From positions 10,310,001 through 10,374,000 of the forward strand of contig CM073550.1 of the NCBI GenBank assembly GCA_037074615.1: a DNA stretch of 64,000 nucleotides. Reading direction: 5' to 3'. Below, one piece after another: positions 34,622 to 46,320 of the stretch. The notes below the pieces were generated by a model. The model searched no databases. It was not told where the DNA came from and saw only the letters and a list, made by a program, of their open reading frames with translations. This DNA is from Leucaena leucocephala (Eukaryota > Streptophyta > Magnoliopsida > Fabales > Fabaceae). Numbering within the stretch: the first letter of the stretch is position 1; the number at the start of each line of letters is the position of its first letter. Both the position numbers and the translations under genes were made by a program.

Positions 34622-37600
34622 TTGGTTTGAAATTTGGCGGAGGTTTATTATTATTATTTTTTTTATGTTTTTAGAGTTAAGATCTAATTCTACGTCCAGA
34701 AGTTTTAGAATAGGAATTGTGAGTATTCAATTTTTTTTTATATTTATGTAACTTTAAAAGTATTAAAATAACAAAATCGCCCTAATCATATTGAGAACTT
34801 TTGAATACCTACATTTCTTTTGTATAAAATTTTCAGGGTAAAAAGTAAAAAATAACCCTCTTTTTTTAATAAAAGGTGATAGTCAAAACCATACAAGATA
34901 ATTCAAAATCAGGTCAGGTCAGAAAGCGAGAAAAGAAAAGAAAATTAAACAAGAAAAAAAAAATACAACCTTAAGATAGGTTATTTAGAATCGTAATATA
35001 CAAGTTCTAGTGATATGTTTGGTGAGCAAGCTAGTTAGAATAATTATTTGCTTTTATGAAGACATGATAAGAGTGAAGATCCAATTGTGGAGGGTAAGTT
35101 CCCTAATCTTCATGTTAGAAATTTACATGATCAATTGTTTGTGTGCAGTGTGGTTTTCCTTGAATTTGGATCTTCTAAAGTGAAGAAATGAACTCCATTT
35201 TTATGGAACCCTGCTGTTAGAAGTGGGACCCATCATTAACTATCTTCTTTCTTCACCTAAAGTCGTCTGAGGGACCAACAATAGTCTTTATGAGTGATCA
35301 ATCTTCTAGCATCAAAGAAGTAATATTGATAGCTGATTTATGTAAAGTTATGCAATTCATGTATATACATTATTAAAGATTATAGGTAGAGTTTTACATT
35401 TGAAGAAGGAAATTGCCAGCGAAATTCAAAGATGACTTTTCCGCTTGAAATTAAAGTAATATAAAATGTATATATTCCTGTCTTAAATATAAAAATTATT
35501 TAAATATATTAATAAAATTAAATTAATTAATTAATTAATTATAATAAATATGATTTAATTATTTTAAAATATTTTATATAACATTATATTATATATCGGT
35601 TTATAAATTATATAAGATAGTTTAAGAAAAAATAAAAAATATTAAAAATAGAGTTAATTGAGCTATTATAATTAACTCTTATATTGGAATTGGAGGAGCA
35701 CTATTTTTCTTTAAAAAAAAATTATTATCAAATTCTTGAGTAGGAATGAAGTAAAATACCACTTGAATATTTTGCAATTCACTTGGAATAATTCAGGTGT
35801 TTAAACAATTGATTTTTTTGAATTATCAATTTCTAAGTTCCTAATTGAAAGATTATTTTGATTTTGCTTTTTAACTTATTTTGGGATAACAAAATTATTA
35901 TTAAAAATACTAAAAATGATCAGTATGATAAAAATATGAATGGTATATTACCTGATAAAAAACAATAGTATCGCTGACCAATGGGCTTATACCCGATGAC
36001 TCTGCCCAAAATTAATGAAAATTTGCCAGTTTGGGCTTGACCAAAAGTTACCGATAATGGGCCTGCTTAAATGGGTTGGGCTTATACATTAAATGGGCGA
36101 TATGGACACGCCCTTAGGCTGCCCATACCCACCTTTATAATTTATATATATATTTATTAATTTTTTTATTTCTACTTCTTTTATTCATTTTTCCTAAACC
36201 TAGACCTAGACCTAGACCTAGCACACATCTCTGCGTTTGCGGCATGTACAGTCACTCAGACCTCAATCTCGACCTTGCGTAGATGCCTCTCCTTGCCACT
36301 ACCACAGACGCAACTTGCGTACCTTGCATAGTTGTGTTTTTAACGAGGATTGATGAAGATTATGATATTTTATTATTAGTGATAGTTGTGATTTTAAATC
36401 ACTAATTGATATAGATGAATGAATTATTTAATATCAGTATAGATAATGTTAACTATTTAAACTTTTAATATTATCATATCAATTAAAATAATTTATAACT
36501 CATTATAAATTAATATTATTGTATGTAAAATTTATCTCAATATTATGATTATGGTAATTCATATATGTTTCCCCATTATTCTCATGTTTTTTTTATGGAT
36601 GTTTCATAAAAGTTTTAGATGATGAAACATATGACAAGGACACGACCAATCCCTTTTTATACCCCATACACACACGCAGTTGGTACATGGGGAGATTATG
36701 TAGGTGTCAATAGCTAATGGTTTTGAGTATTTATATTTTTGTCCAACGGTTTTGAATATTTATATTTTTTTTCATATTTGAGAAAGTAAAGATGCTTCAA
36801 AACTTAGCAATTGACACCCTATCAGACTAACTTAATTATAGGTTTATGTATCTCTTTTGCTGAACAAATCAGGCTAATATTAAATTAAACTAGGTCCTAG
36901 GCACATGCCAAGACCAAACAACAAGCCTAGGTCTATTTTAATATTTTTAATAAAGTATTTAAATTCTCACCAATAAATATTTAAATTATATTTTTTATGT
37001 ATAAATATATATTATACACACTCATATAACTTAATATATATATATATATATATATAAGAGGGGGAGTGATATAAGTTCATTAATATAATATAAGTTAAAT
37101 TATATATTTAATCTTTTATATTCATATCAAATTTTATTTTAATTTTTTAAGTTTATAAAATATACTTTTAATATTTTAAATTTAACATTGTTAACTTTTC
37201 TAATATAAAATATTAATTCAATAAATTTAAAATGAAGATTATTTAATTAAATATTTATAAAACACGTTTGATTCTAATATTTTTAATATAATATTTTTAT
37301 TTTTATTTCACAATCAACATTTAATTTTAGAGTTATTGTTTTATACTTATTAAATTTGTATTTTTTTGTCAGTAAAATTAATAATAATATATTTAAAAGA
37401 TTTAAAATATATATTTTTTAAATTTAATAGAATAAATAAAATTTAATACAATATAAAATACCAAATAAATATTTTAGCCTATAATATAAATAAAGTTTTA
37501 AAATAAATTAGAAATGAAGTTTCCCCCCATTTAACAAACGCTGCGTTTTAGTGATGCTGAGCTGATTACCCAAACCGGACGCGGGAGAAATCCAAGACAA

Positions 37601-37909
37601 AGCAAACCAAACCTCATTCCCCTTTCCCCCTCAGTCTTATTACAATCGTACGAGTATTCGGCCGTGTCTCCCAAACTTCCCCGTCCACGTTGCGTGTGAT
37701 GATGCCCTCCGAACAAATTCTGAGCTTAGCCGGAGAATTACAATAAGCCGGCATGCATTCTTGCTGCTAAAAGACGCAGTCAGAAGTGTAGTCTCATCGG
37801 TTTGGGATTCAAAGGTGGGTCTTACGTCAAGGCTTTGGAATTCTCATTTCTTTTTTGGTTTTAATCTGTCTCTTATTAGAGTTCTTTCTTTGTTAGGTTT
37901 TTGGTAGTA
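34622..37909. other. Intergenic region between the NPH3 gene and the next gene
   Basis: No gene is seen. It contains a decayed Stowaway-like MITE at about 35,471-35,699 (TATATTCCTGTCTTAAATATA to an inverted TTATATTGGAATTGGAGGAG). A hexamer array CCTAGA sits at 36,194-36,220 (four to five units, not the 7-bp plant telomere repeat). A (TA)n tract lies at 37,032-37,056. The last 400 bp are less AT-rich and probably hold the promoter and 5' UTR of the gene starting at 37,910. Confidence 0.5.
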
Positions 37910-40426
37910 ATGGATCATCTTGGTACTGTCGCCGACAAATTGAAAGGTTTTACTAAATCAAGCCAAGAATTCTTCGCCGGCCTCATCCCTGGCCATGGCA
38001 ACCGCCGAAACACTGCTTCTCGCAATCCGGTATGTTTCCTACTTCAACCATCATGTCTGGTCCTAGTATTCAACACGTAGTCTTTGAACGCAATGTTGTT
38101 CTAGGCTGTGCTGTTCATTGCATTTTGAATAATGGAGGCCATTATCATTTTTTTTTGTTGCAATGAAAGGATTTTCCGTTGGTTTTATTGAGGAATAAAC
38201 CTGCAGTCTTATTCAGCGACTTTTGATCATTAAGGATGAGTTGCAAAATTGGATGGTTCTAAAGTGAGGGGTGAGCATTATGCGGCATACTTTGATGTTT
38301 GGCTTAATTTTTTTTATGCCAAGCTTAAAATGGACGTTGCACAATCTTACCCTATTTTATTGATTTCCACGGACGTATCTGATGTTCTATTTGTTTCTTG
38401 AGTCCCTTCATTCGCTTTTTATTGATACATGTTTCAATCAAAGAGTCTTTAGTATTTCTTAGATTTCAGAAAATGTACACATTTTTTAAGCTCATTGCAA
38501 GAAGATTTCAAACTCACAACTTGAAAAATTTTTGGAACTTGATGTTCTCTTGTTTTGCAAATTTGTTTGTCAATAAAGATTTTGTTCACTGTTGTGTATA
38601 TGATACATGAACTAGGTTTTCCTTAGGTAATGGTTTCTTTGTCGTGTGTTTGACAAATGCGTACACGATAATAATTTCAGATTGAAATCCTAAAACGTTT
38701 ACAGAGAGAAGCTTTTTCGGATCTCATGAAACTCAGGGAAAGACAAGACAAGGTTGAAAGAATACTTTCCTTCTATAAACCCTCCTCTGCAGGAGGTCCA
38801 TTTCAAGAATCTACCACCCATGTAAGGGGGCAGGTGGATCTTTTGGGAGCGTTGTTGATGATGAATAATAGTAATGAGGAGAGTTTAGATGTAATGGATA
38901 GAGCTGGAATTAGGACTGGAGTTGATTCGAGGTTAATTTTTGAAACAAACATCAGGGATAAGGATACTCTTATTGCAGAGTTTGTGGCCAGTCAGAAAGG
39001 TAAAGAGCATGATGCTGATGTCCTGGGAAGCCCGCTATCTCTGGCAAAACTTGGTTATATGGCAAACGTTAATGATTGGTTATCTGTGATGGCTATCCCT
39101 ATGGGAGCTCAATGCAAAGATGTTGCAATTTCTTCAAAATCTTTCTACCAGGTACTACATAATCTTATTTGTTTCGTTCTGGTGACGTAGTAATGTTCAC
39201 ATTGAAAACTTGTTACTGCTGGAATGAAAATTTTTTTGGGGTCCCAAATCCAAGCTTTTAATAGTCAGTTCTTCTCTGTAGAATTTGTGTAACATCTTAC
39301 TTATTACAAGTTTTGAAAACATTGAAACAGCATATAATGGTTTTAAAAAGAAAATATTTGTTTTTAGCCTTTTCCCCGTAAGTGTTAGATTTTGCAACCA
39401 TTATTAGGTTGTTTGATTCTTGTATTTGGCCGAGAAAAGTTTTCATTATCCTGAGGTTAGGTCATATATATCTAGATAAATAGATGGTTCACCATTCCTT
39501 TTGCTTAAATTTAATCTAGAGTCACTCACTTCTGAGCTGTAAATATATTTCCCTCTGGAGTCACTCACTTCTGATTTGTCTTCTTTACCTCCCTATATAT
39601 TTTGAAAAATTGCCTAGAGTGAAAGTATATTCATGCAAAAAATGACTTGTATACAATTCCGTTTTTATTTTATCTGGTTTTGGCTATCATTTGTTTATAG
39701 GGGCCCTAATTGCATCATGTGTTTCTGTGCATCAAGAACGGAAAGGGCCTTACAGACGTTTCCTCGGCTGGACCACAGCTACTGAATCTGCAAAATGGTA
39801 GTGCCATCAGCGTGATGGTGAGAAAATCAAATATCGTTGCTTCATTGGCTCAGTTTGTATCCGGACTAGGAATGCCATTAGGTTCTAATGCAAGTGAGAA
39901 TCGGTCCAGCACTTTCTCTGAACTTTCATGTCACTTACCTAGAGGAACGAAGCTCTCTGTTATGGGTCTCTACCAAGTTCCTCTTTCTTCAACTGAACTA
40001 TCAAAACTTGGACCTCTCACAATTCCAATACTCACATCACGACAAGCAGAACCAGAAGCACCCGAAACTGTCTATGGAGCATTTCCATGGTCGGGAACGA
40101 AGACACGGTTCTCCACTCAATCTATCGCCCTTACGTTGGAATCGGAACTCGATGATATCACAAAGATTGGAGGTTGGGTTGAGATGAACAGATCAAATGT
40201 TCAGTGGGGTGTGAGTCTGTGTGATGTCTCAGAAGATTCACTTGGCTGGGGAATGAACCTCCATGGGATGATTGGAGATTCAGCAACTGGGGATCTGTTT
40301 CAAGCTGAATCTTATCTGAAATTTAACTTGGGTAAGAAATTCTGCTTGAAGCCAGGTTTTGCTTATGTGGCTGCTGGGGATTCTAAAATAGCTGGTTTGA
40401 TGCTACGCTCTAGTTGGTCCTTCTGA
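37910..40426 (+). CDS. Conserved plant protein of unknown function, possible beta-barrel C terminus
   Basis: I do not recognise this gene. Exon 1 is 37,910-38,029 (MDHLGTVADKLKGFTKSSQE, 40 codons). Exon 2 is 38,681-39,151 (IEILKRLQREAFSDLMKLRE and onward, 157 codons). Exon 3 is open to 40,426. All visible splice sites are GT-AG. The strong acceptor at 39,700 places TAA as the third codon (39,707-39,709). A weaker acceptor at 39,736 restores the frame (NGKGLTDVSSAG) and gives about 426 aa. Exon 2 has an amphipathic helix rich in Arg, Lys and Glu. The C-terminal third alternates polar and hydrophobic residues with many glycines and ends LMLRSSWSF. A terminal aromatic after such strands is typical of organelle outer-membrane beta-barrels, so that location is possible but unproven. 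Confidence 0.7.
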
Positions 40427-41407
40427 TCATTCAGGGTCAATTGAGTGACACTGTTATGTACTTTTTGTTCAGGTGCTCATTACGTATAATCCAAATCATT
40501 TTTTTTGGTTGGGTCGTTATGTCCTTATAAATTCAAACTTTTCTTTTAAAAAAATTGCTGTTTACTTATCAAGTTAATTAGACAATATAATTATCTCACT
40601 ATGACTAAAATATAAAACATTATACTTCATTTAATTTACAATGTTATGTATCCATATTGCGCACGTATCCTTTAGTGTAGGATTGTGATCCTTTGGACAC
40701 GCCCTTATGAGAAATTTTACAATAATTTAGGTGGACTCGGATCATGAAAATCTTATTAATGAGTCATGTTTTGTTATACTCCAACAGAGTAATTTGTTGT
40801 GAATTTTATATTTTTACGTGCACATACATTTTATATTTTACTTTGAAATTCTTGCATGCTAGAGAAAAAATTATTCGAAATAAAATTTGATCATTCAATT
40901 TGTTTAAATAAAGCAATTTATTTTAAAAGAGACATAAAAACTTTAACAAATAATTCTATTTATAAGTAATAAGTAGTAAAACTTATTTCTCTCAAAAGCA
41001 CAAAATTTAGGTTCTTTTGCCTATTAAGTGTAATTTTTCAAGCAAATATAGTCGCAAGTCATTTTTATTATTAATACTTGTCTAACAGAATTTTAAAATT
41101 TTATCAATATCAATTTTTATTATTAAGAAAAGTGCACAAAACATGATAAATAAATTGTAAATTTGTCAATTTTATTATATGTCTGGAATTTTTTGTCCTT
41201 TTGGAGTCAAGTTGAGTCAAAGTCAAATTTTAATGTTCGTGAATTTACTTTAAAATAAGACAAAATGCTCAACAATGCTATATACAATTTACAGAAGGGC
41301 GAATGCCGCTTATTCGGTATTTTTTTTCCTTTTCTTTTTTTGGATTTGGTATTATTGGTATTCTTACCCAGAAAACGCTTTTGGGGAAAAAGGCTCTAAA
41401 TAAAACA
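40427..41407. other. Intergenic, no gene seen
   Basis: 3' flank of the unknown gene and AT-rich spacer. No coding region is recognised. Confidence 0.5.
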
Positions 41408-41479
41408 TTCCGTTGCCGGGAATCGAACCCGGGTCTCCTGGGTGAAAGCCAGATATCCTAACCGCTGGACGACAACGGA
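41408..41479 (-). tRNA. trnE-UUC: tRNA-Glu (anticodon TTC)
   Basis: On the minus strand the 72 bases begin TCCGTTGTCGTCCAGCGGTT and end ATTCCCGGCAACGGAA. The 7-bp acceptor stem TCCGTTG/CAACGGA is perfect, followed by the discriminator A. The anticodon loop is CTTTCAC (TTC, Glu). The T arm is CCGGGTTCGATTCCCGG, an intact B box. A box-A-like D arm is present and there is no intron. Downstream on the minus strand a TTTT run (plus-strand 41,402-41,405) is a normal RNA polymerase III terminator. Confidence 0.97.
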
Positions 41480-42301
41480 TTGCTTGATTATTTAGAATAA
41501 TAAACTATATAATTACTGTTTATAAGTTGTTTATATTTGACAAATCACTTTGAGATGTTTATTTATTTATTTTTTTAAACAAATTTCTAATTATTTATTA
41601 GTTACCTAGTTACCTCTCAAACAAAGCTGCGATGATATTATTATTATTATTATTATTATTTCTTCCATTTTTAATATATAATTTAATTAGATTATTCATC
41701 TTGATCTTAAATATAAAAAATATTTTATATATTTATTAATTTTTTTAAATTATCGTTATTAATGTTTTTTCAATAATACTTAAATAATATTAGGAATGAG
41801 GGAATTAATAAAAATAATTAAATTATTTAAAAAAATATTATATTAATAAATTTAACTTACTTTTTAATATAATTAAATTTATTAAATAGAAGGAGGAGTA
41901 TTATTATTGTTTATTGAGAAATGATAGCGGCAGATACAAAAGTCATGCGAGGAATTCTACAGGTACATGTATTACTACTTTCACTGGACGCACAAGTTTC
42001 TTCTTCATAGACTACGAAAGGAGTCGTGTCATTACTCAATGGAGATTGAGTTGCAACTGTCATTATCCCCTGTTTTGACCGTTGAATTATTACTTCAAAT
42101 GTGTGCCTTCATCTTAAAAAATCATTCATAGAGCCAACTTCAAGTCAAGCTTAAATACTTCCACGTTGTTATCTTGGACTTCTCTTCCCTTCAGAACAGA
42201 TATATACATGCACATACATATATATATGTGTGTATATATATATATATATATTACTGTATGATACAGATGAAACTCATTTCTGGTCTATGAAGTCTAAAGA
42301 C
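41480..42301. other. Spacer upstream of the kinase array
   Basis: It contains an (ATT)n run at about 41,638-41,660, a decayed Stowaway-like MITE to about 41,901, and an alternating TATATG/TATA tract at 42,205-42,250. The sequence from about 42,140 (ACTTCAAGTCAA) is homologous to the region upstream of the other array members, so it belongs to the duplicated unit. Confidence 0.5.
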
Positions 42302-45300
42302 ATGAGGCTTTCTTCTCTATATATTCTGCTGCTTCTGTCTGTGCTTTCTGCAACACTCCATCATTGTTTCTGCCAACAAGAATACCTGAACAAACACAGT
42401 GTATGACTGCAATTTCAACCTCACAACAAAAGCAGGATATGTCTGCAATGGCCTCCCTAAGTCATCATCATGCACTTCCTTTGTAACTTTCAGATCAAGA
42501 CCTCCTTTTGATACACCTCTAAGTATTGCCAATCTTCTTGGATCTGGAGCATCTTCCCTAGCCTCAATCAACAACATCTCAAGAAACAACAACAACTTTC
42601 CTTCCAATAGAACTGTGATTGTTCCGGTCTATTGTTCATGTTCCGGTTACTAGAATTCAGTGAATTATATGTTTGTCTTTATGTCAAAATAGCTTTAACC
42701 AATTTGATAGAATTTTCAGTGACATTATATACTTTTAATTAGTTGACATGGGACTTATTATATTCTAATATCCTTCCTACTACGGTTTTTTTTTTGCTCT
42801 TCATCTTACCTCAGAAACCTCTGGTTCATTTTATTTAATCTACTTTTTTTTTCCACATTCATAGAATATCTCTTGATACCATATTAGAATTTAGTGAATT
42901 ACGTCTTTCTATCAAAATAACTCAAATAAATTTAATAGGATTTCCTTTAACATTATATATGTTTAATTCATCTTTCAATTACTCGATATGGATTTAATAT
43001 ATTCTATTATATTACAGGCAATATCTACCAGCATGGGACTTCTCATGAGATGAAAAGAGGAGACTACTACTTCAAATTGCCCAACAAGACATATCAAGGC
43101 CTTGTCACTTGCCAGATGTTAGTACGTTAGAACTATTACCTTCCTATCAATATCAGTATTGGTCCTCAAGTTTCAGTTCCAGTGCTGTGTGCTTGTCCCA
43201 CAGCAAAACAGATCTCAGATGGAGCCCCTTCCTTGCTACCTTTGATTACGGTGATTCACTGCAATCAGTTGCAGAGTTTTATGGTGTGGATCGACAGAGT
43301 TTGTTGAGCGCTAACGAGTTGCCTTCAAATGCTACTATTTCTGCTTTGACACCTATTTCAGTTCCTCTCAGACCCTCTTCTTGTAAACTCAATCCATATT
43401 TGTTCTATTGCACTTGTTCATTCTCTCAGCTTTACTTTTCAAATTCAAGTTTCAATAATCTCAATTGTGGTCATCTTCAACCTGGTGATGCTCATCGTTT
43501 GCCTGTGAAATTGGTTGCTTCTATAGGTAAATTCTCTTTTCAATACTTCCCAGATATCTATGTTCTTTGCTAAGCATGATTATGACTCAGTTCAACATGT
43601 TATCATAGGAAAATATGCAGAAGATATAGTAATGGAGTGTAAGAATTAATATATTTTGACCTACAATAGAAGGAAAACTAGCTTACTTTCATATTTTATT
43701 TTATTTACTTTCTGTTATAGTTGCAAGTGGCAGGATACTTTCTCATGTTTTATCTTTCTTTTACCCTTACTATGGAATATTTTGTATGTTTCCTTCCAAG
43801 AGAGTAAACCTTAGGATATTATTTTATTTTCCTTTCTCACTTTATAAATAGAAGCTACGCAACACTTGTCTTTGGGGGTGTTTGGGTAATCCTAGAAAAG
43901 CACTTTTAAGAGTATAAACCATGCTTTTGAAATATGGTAGCCAACTATCCTAAATATGATTTTCAAAACACACTTTATGTTGGAAAACTATGGTTTTAGG
44001 GAGCAAATGTGCAAAACCATGCTTTTTTATAAACTATTTTCCAAAAGCTAATCTAACCACACTTTTAGACTTGGATGATAATGAAATGAAATAGGTGTTT
44101 GGTTGAGGGTCTCATAATTGATTTTAACAAAATAAAGGTGTTTGGCTGATGGTCTCATGATTGAATTTAGGCTCACGGAAGTTGTTTGGGTGGGAATTGC
44201 CAAAACCATGGTTTAGACCTATAATTGATTTTCTACTCTCTCCTTGCTTGAGTGGCTGATCAAATCAATAGAATTCATAAATTTCTGTGTCCAAGCATAT
44301 GATCTCTATGTATCATACTTTGCAAAGTCTTCGTCTGGAAAAACAGAATTACTATGTTTCACTTTGTTCAGATTTTCGCAGGTGTTGGTACTGGTTCAGT
44401 TTTTTTGTGCTTATTTCTATTGGGTTACAAGTTACATCAATGCATAAAACAAAAATAAGAAAGAGTTCATATGGAAAAAATGTTCAGGAAAAATGGTGGC
44501 CTTTTGCTGCAAGAAAAGATGTCAAAATATGGAAATAGAGACAATGCAAAGCTTTTTACAGCAGAAGAACTAGAACGTTCAACAGATAACTTTAATCAAA
44601 GTAGGTTTCTTGGTCAAGGTGGTTATGGAACAGTTTACAAAGGAATGTTACCAGATGGTACCATTGTTGCAGTTAAGAAGTCAAAAGAAATTGCTAGAAA
44701 CCAGATTGAGACATTTTTTTTATATGAGATTGAGACATTTGTTAATTAAGTTGTGATTCTATCCAAAATAAACCACAGGAACATTGTGAAACTCTTGGGT
44801 TGGTGCCTAGAGATTGAAGCTCCGTTATTAGTGTATGAATTTATTCCCAATGGAACACTGTCTCACCACATCCATAACCAGGAACTTGCTGCAAATATTT
44901 CATGGGACACCCGCCTCAGAATTGCTTATGAGGTTGCTGGGGCAGTGGCCTATATGCATTCTGCAGCTTCCATTCCTGTCTTTCATAGAGACATCAAGAC
45001 TTCCAACATACTCCTGGATCATAAGTACAGTGCCACAGTATCTGATTTTGGGAATTCAAGATCAATGCCAATGATAGGACTCACTTAACCACAGCAGTAC
45101 AAGGTACTTTGGGTATATTGATCCTGTATATTTCCAATCAAGCCAATTCACAGATAAAAGTGATGTGTATAGTTTTGGGGTTGTTCTTGTTGAGATCATT
45201 GCTGGAAGAAAACCCTTTGTACAACAAGCTGAGGGTCAAAACCTTGTTGCAGAATTCATTTCTTTGATGAAGAATAATGACCAAGTTTTTAAGATTTTAG

Positions 45301-45585
45301 ATGCTAGAGTTGTTGATGAAGGAGGGAAAAATGATATTCTTAGCATTGCAAATCTTGCAATGAGATGCTTGAGATTTAATAGGCCAAAGAGACCCACAAT
45401 GAGAGAGGTTTCAATAGAGCTAGAAGCACTAAGCAAGACACAAAATGCCTTAGAGATCACAGAATGTTCTCGAGTTTTCAAATGATAAGGATACTACCAC
45501 CTCTTCTTTTGAAACAATCCAAGAATCCACAGAAGAAAGCATGTCATTGTTTCTCCAAATGGATTCCACATCCATCTCAAAGTGA
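42302..45585 (+). pseudogene. LysM-WAK-type receptor kinase, array copy 1 (pseudogene)
   Basis: The signal peptide starts MRLSSLYILLLLSVL. A one-base insertion just before YDCNF breaks the frame, and the ectodomain then continues through TSFVTFRSRPPFDTPLSI and VPVYCSC. An insertion of about 370 bp (42,645-43,018) interrupts it. Homology resumes at NIYQHGT, hits TAG after CQMLVR, shifts frame again, and runs through YCTCSF to the exon-1 donor at 43,527. The kinase exon starts at 44,382 (GVGTGSVFLCLFLLGYKL), has stops after IKQK and at FVN-stop-VVI, and a frameshift in the activation segment. Individual motifs survive: GQGGYGTVYKG, VAVKK, HRDIKTSNILL, DFG. Homology to the tail extends to the TGA at 45,583. 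The intron holds a GGTGTTTGG-type repeat at 43,870-44,200. Confidence 0.9.
42645..43018 (-). mobile_element. TRIM-like miniature LTR element inside array copy 1
   Basis: Two direct copies of about 125 bp begin TACTAGAATTCAGTGAATTA (about 42,649) and TATTAGAATTTAGTGAATTA (about 42,885), and both run to a TATATTCTA(A/T)TAT tail. Just before the second copy is TTGATACCA, the complement of a TGGTATCA initiator-tRNA-Met primer site. Just after the first copy is TCCTTCC, a purine tract on the minus strand. This is the layout of a minus-strand terminal-repeat retrotransposon in miniature. Copies 2 and 3 are continuous here (CSC/CLC then IYQ), so the insertion is specific to this copy. The edges also happen to read GT...AG. 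Confidence 0.6.
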
Positions 45586-45623
45586 ACTAGACACATGCAA
45601 CATTCCAATTTTTTTTTTTGTGT

Positions 45624-45947
45624 GGCAAAAGTGCACATTTAGTCCTCTAACTTTATACAAGATTTCAGTTTGGTCTATTAATTTTATAAAGTATCTTTTC
45701 AATCCTCTGCCCCTAATATCATTAGTCTCAAATGATAATTGTTTATGACCCTGTGCCAATCATTTTTTAAAAAAAAAATTAAACTTAATATGTTAGCATT
45801 TGAAAATATTTTGTCAATACCTCAAATTTTAGTGTTAGCATTTTTTGTTAACGCTATTAGGGTTAGAGGACTAAAAAGACACTTTCTAAAATTAAAGGAC
45901 CAAAATGAAATTGTGTAAAATTAAATGACTGGAGATGCACTTTTGCC
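45624..45947. repeat. MITE with GGCAAAAGTGCA termini behind array copy 1
   Basis: About 324 bp. The left end is GGCAAAAGTGCACATTTAGT and the inverted right end is GGCAAAAGTGCATCTCCAGT, with inverted similarity continuing about 50 bp further. It lies in the 3' flank of copy 1, between the tail codons and a downstream segment conserved with copies 2 and 3, neither of which has it. Confidence 0.75.
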
Positions 45948-45954
45948 CTTATTT

Positions 45955-46320
45955 TTTAAGATTGCTCCACCAACAAACTTCAAGAAGTTGCAGCAAGAAA
46001 GAACAGACAGGAAAGTTGGTTGCTTTGGTACCATGACATCACAGAAGCATGCAGAACAGAAAAATAGCAGATATGAGAAAAGTAAGATTGTATTTCATTT
46101 CTTTCATGATTACATGTTTCTCAACTAATTTTAGTTTTACAAAGCTTGATCACTAACATCCCTTAACTAACTTAACTGAATTCTCCTAACTACCTAACTA
46201 ACTCATGGATCAACTCGTTCCATCCATTAATCTTCACCAATTTGTGGCTAGGCAGTCATTATGGAAGGTTCGTTTTTCATTCCACATCCTTGTAGTTATT
46301 TGAAAATTATTACAACGCTC
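45955..46320 (+). repeat. Downstream part of the duplicated kinase unit, copy 1
   Basis: Sequence from ATTGCTCCACCAACAAACTT to about GGAAGGTTCGTTTTTCATTC matches the region downstream of copy 3 (61,780-62,140), including the phrases ACCTAACTAACTCAT and TCTTCACCAA. It shows that the tandem duplication took in several hundred bases of 3' flank. Confidence 0.7.

Noticed and set aside
36194..36220. CCTAGA hexamer array that looks like telomere repeat
   Set aside because: Plant telomere repeats are CCCTAAA (7 bp). This is a short 6-bp repeat with a different core, so no interstitial telomere is claimed.
42648..43018. The copy 1 interruption as an ordinary ancestral intron
   Set aside because: Copies 2 and 3 are continuous at this point, and the segment has direct terminal repeats with a primer-site motif. 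The element explanation is preferred, although splicing of it remains possible.
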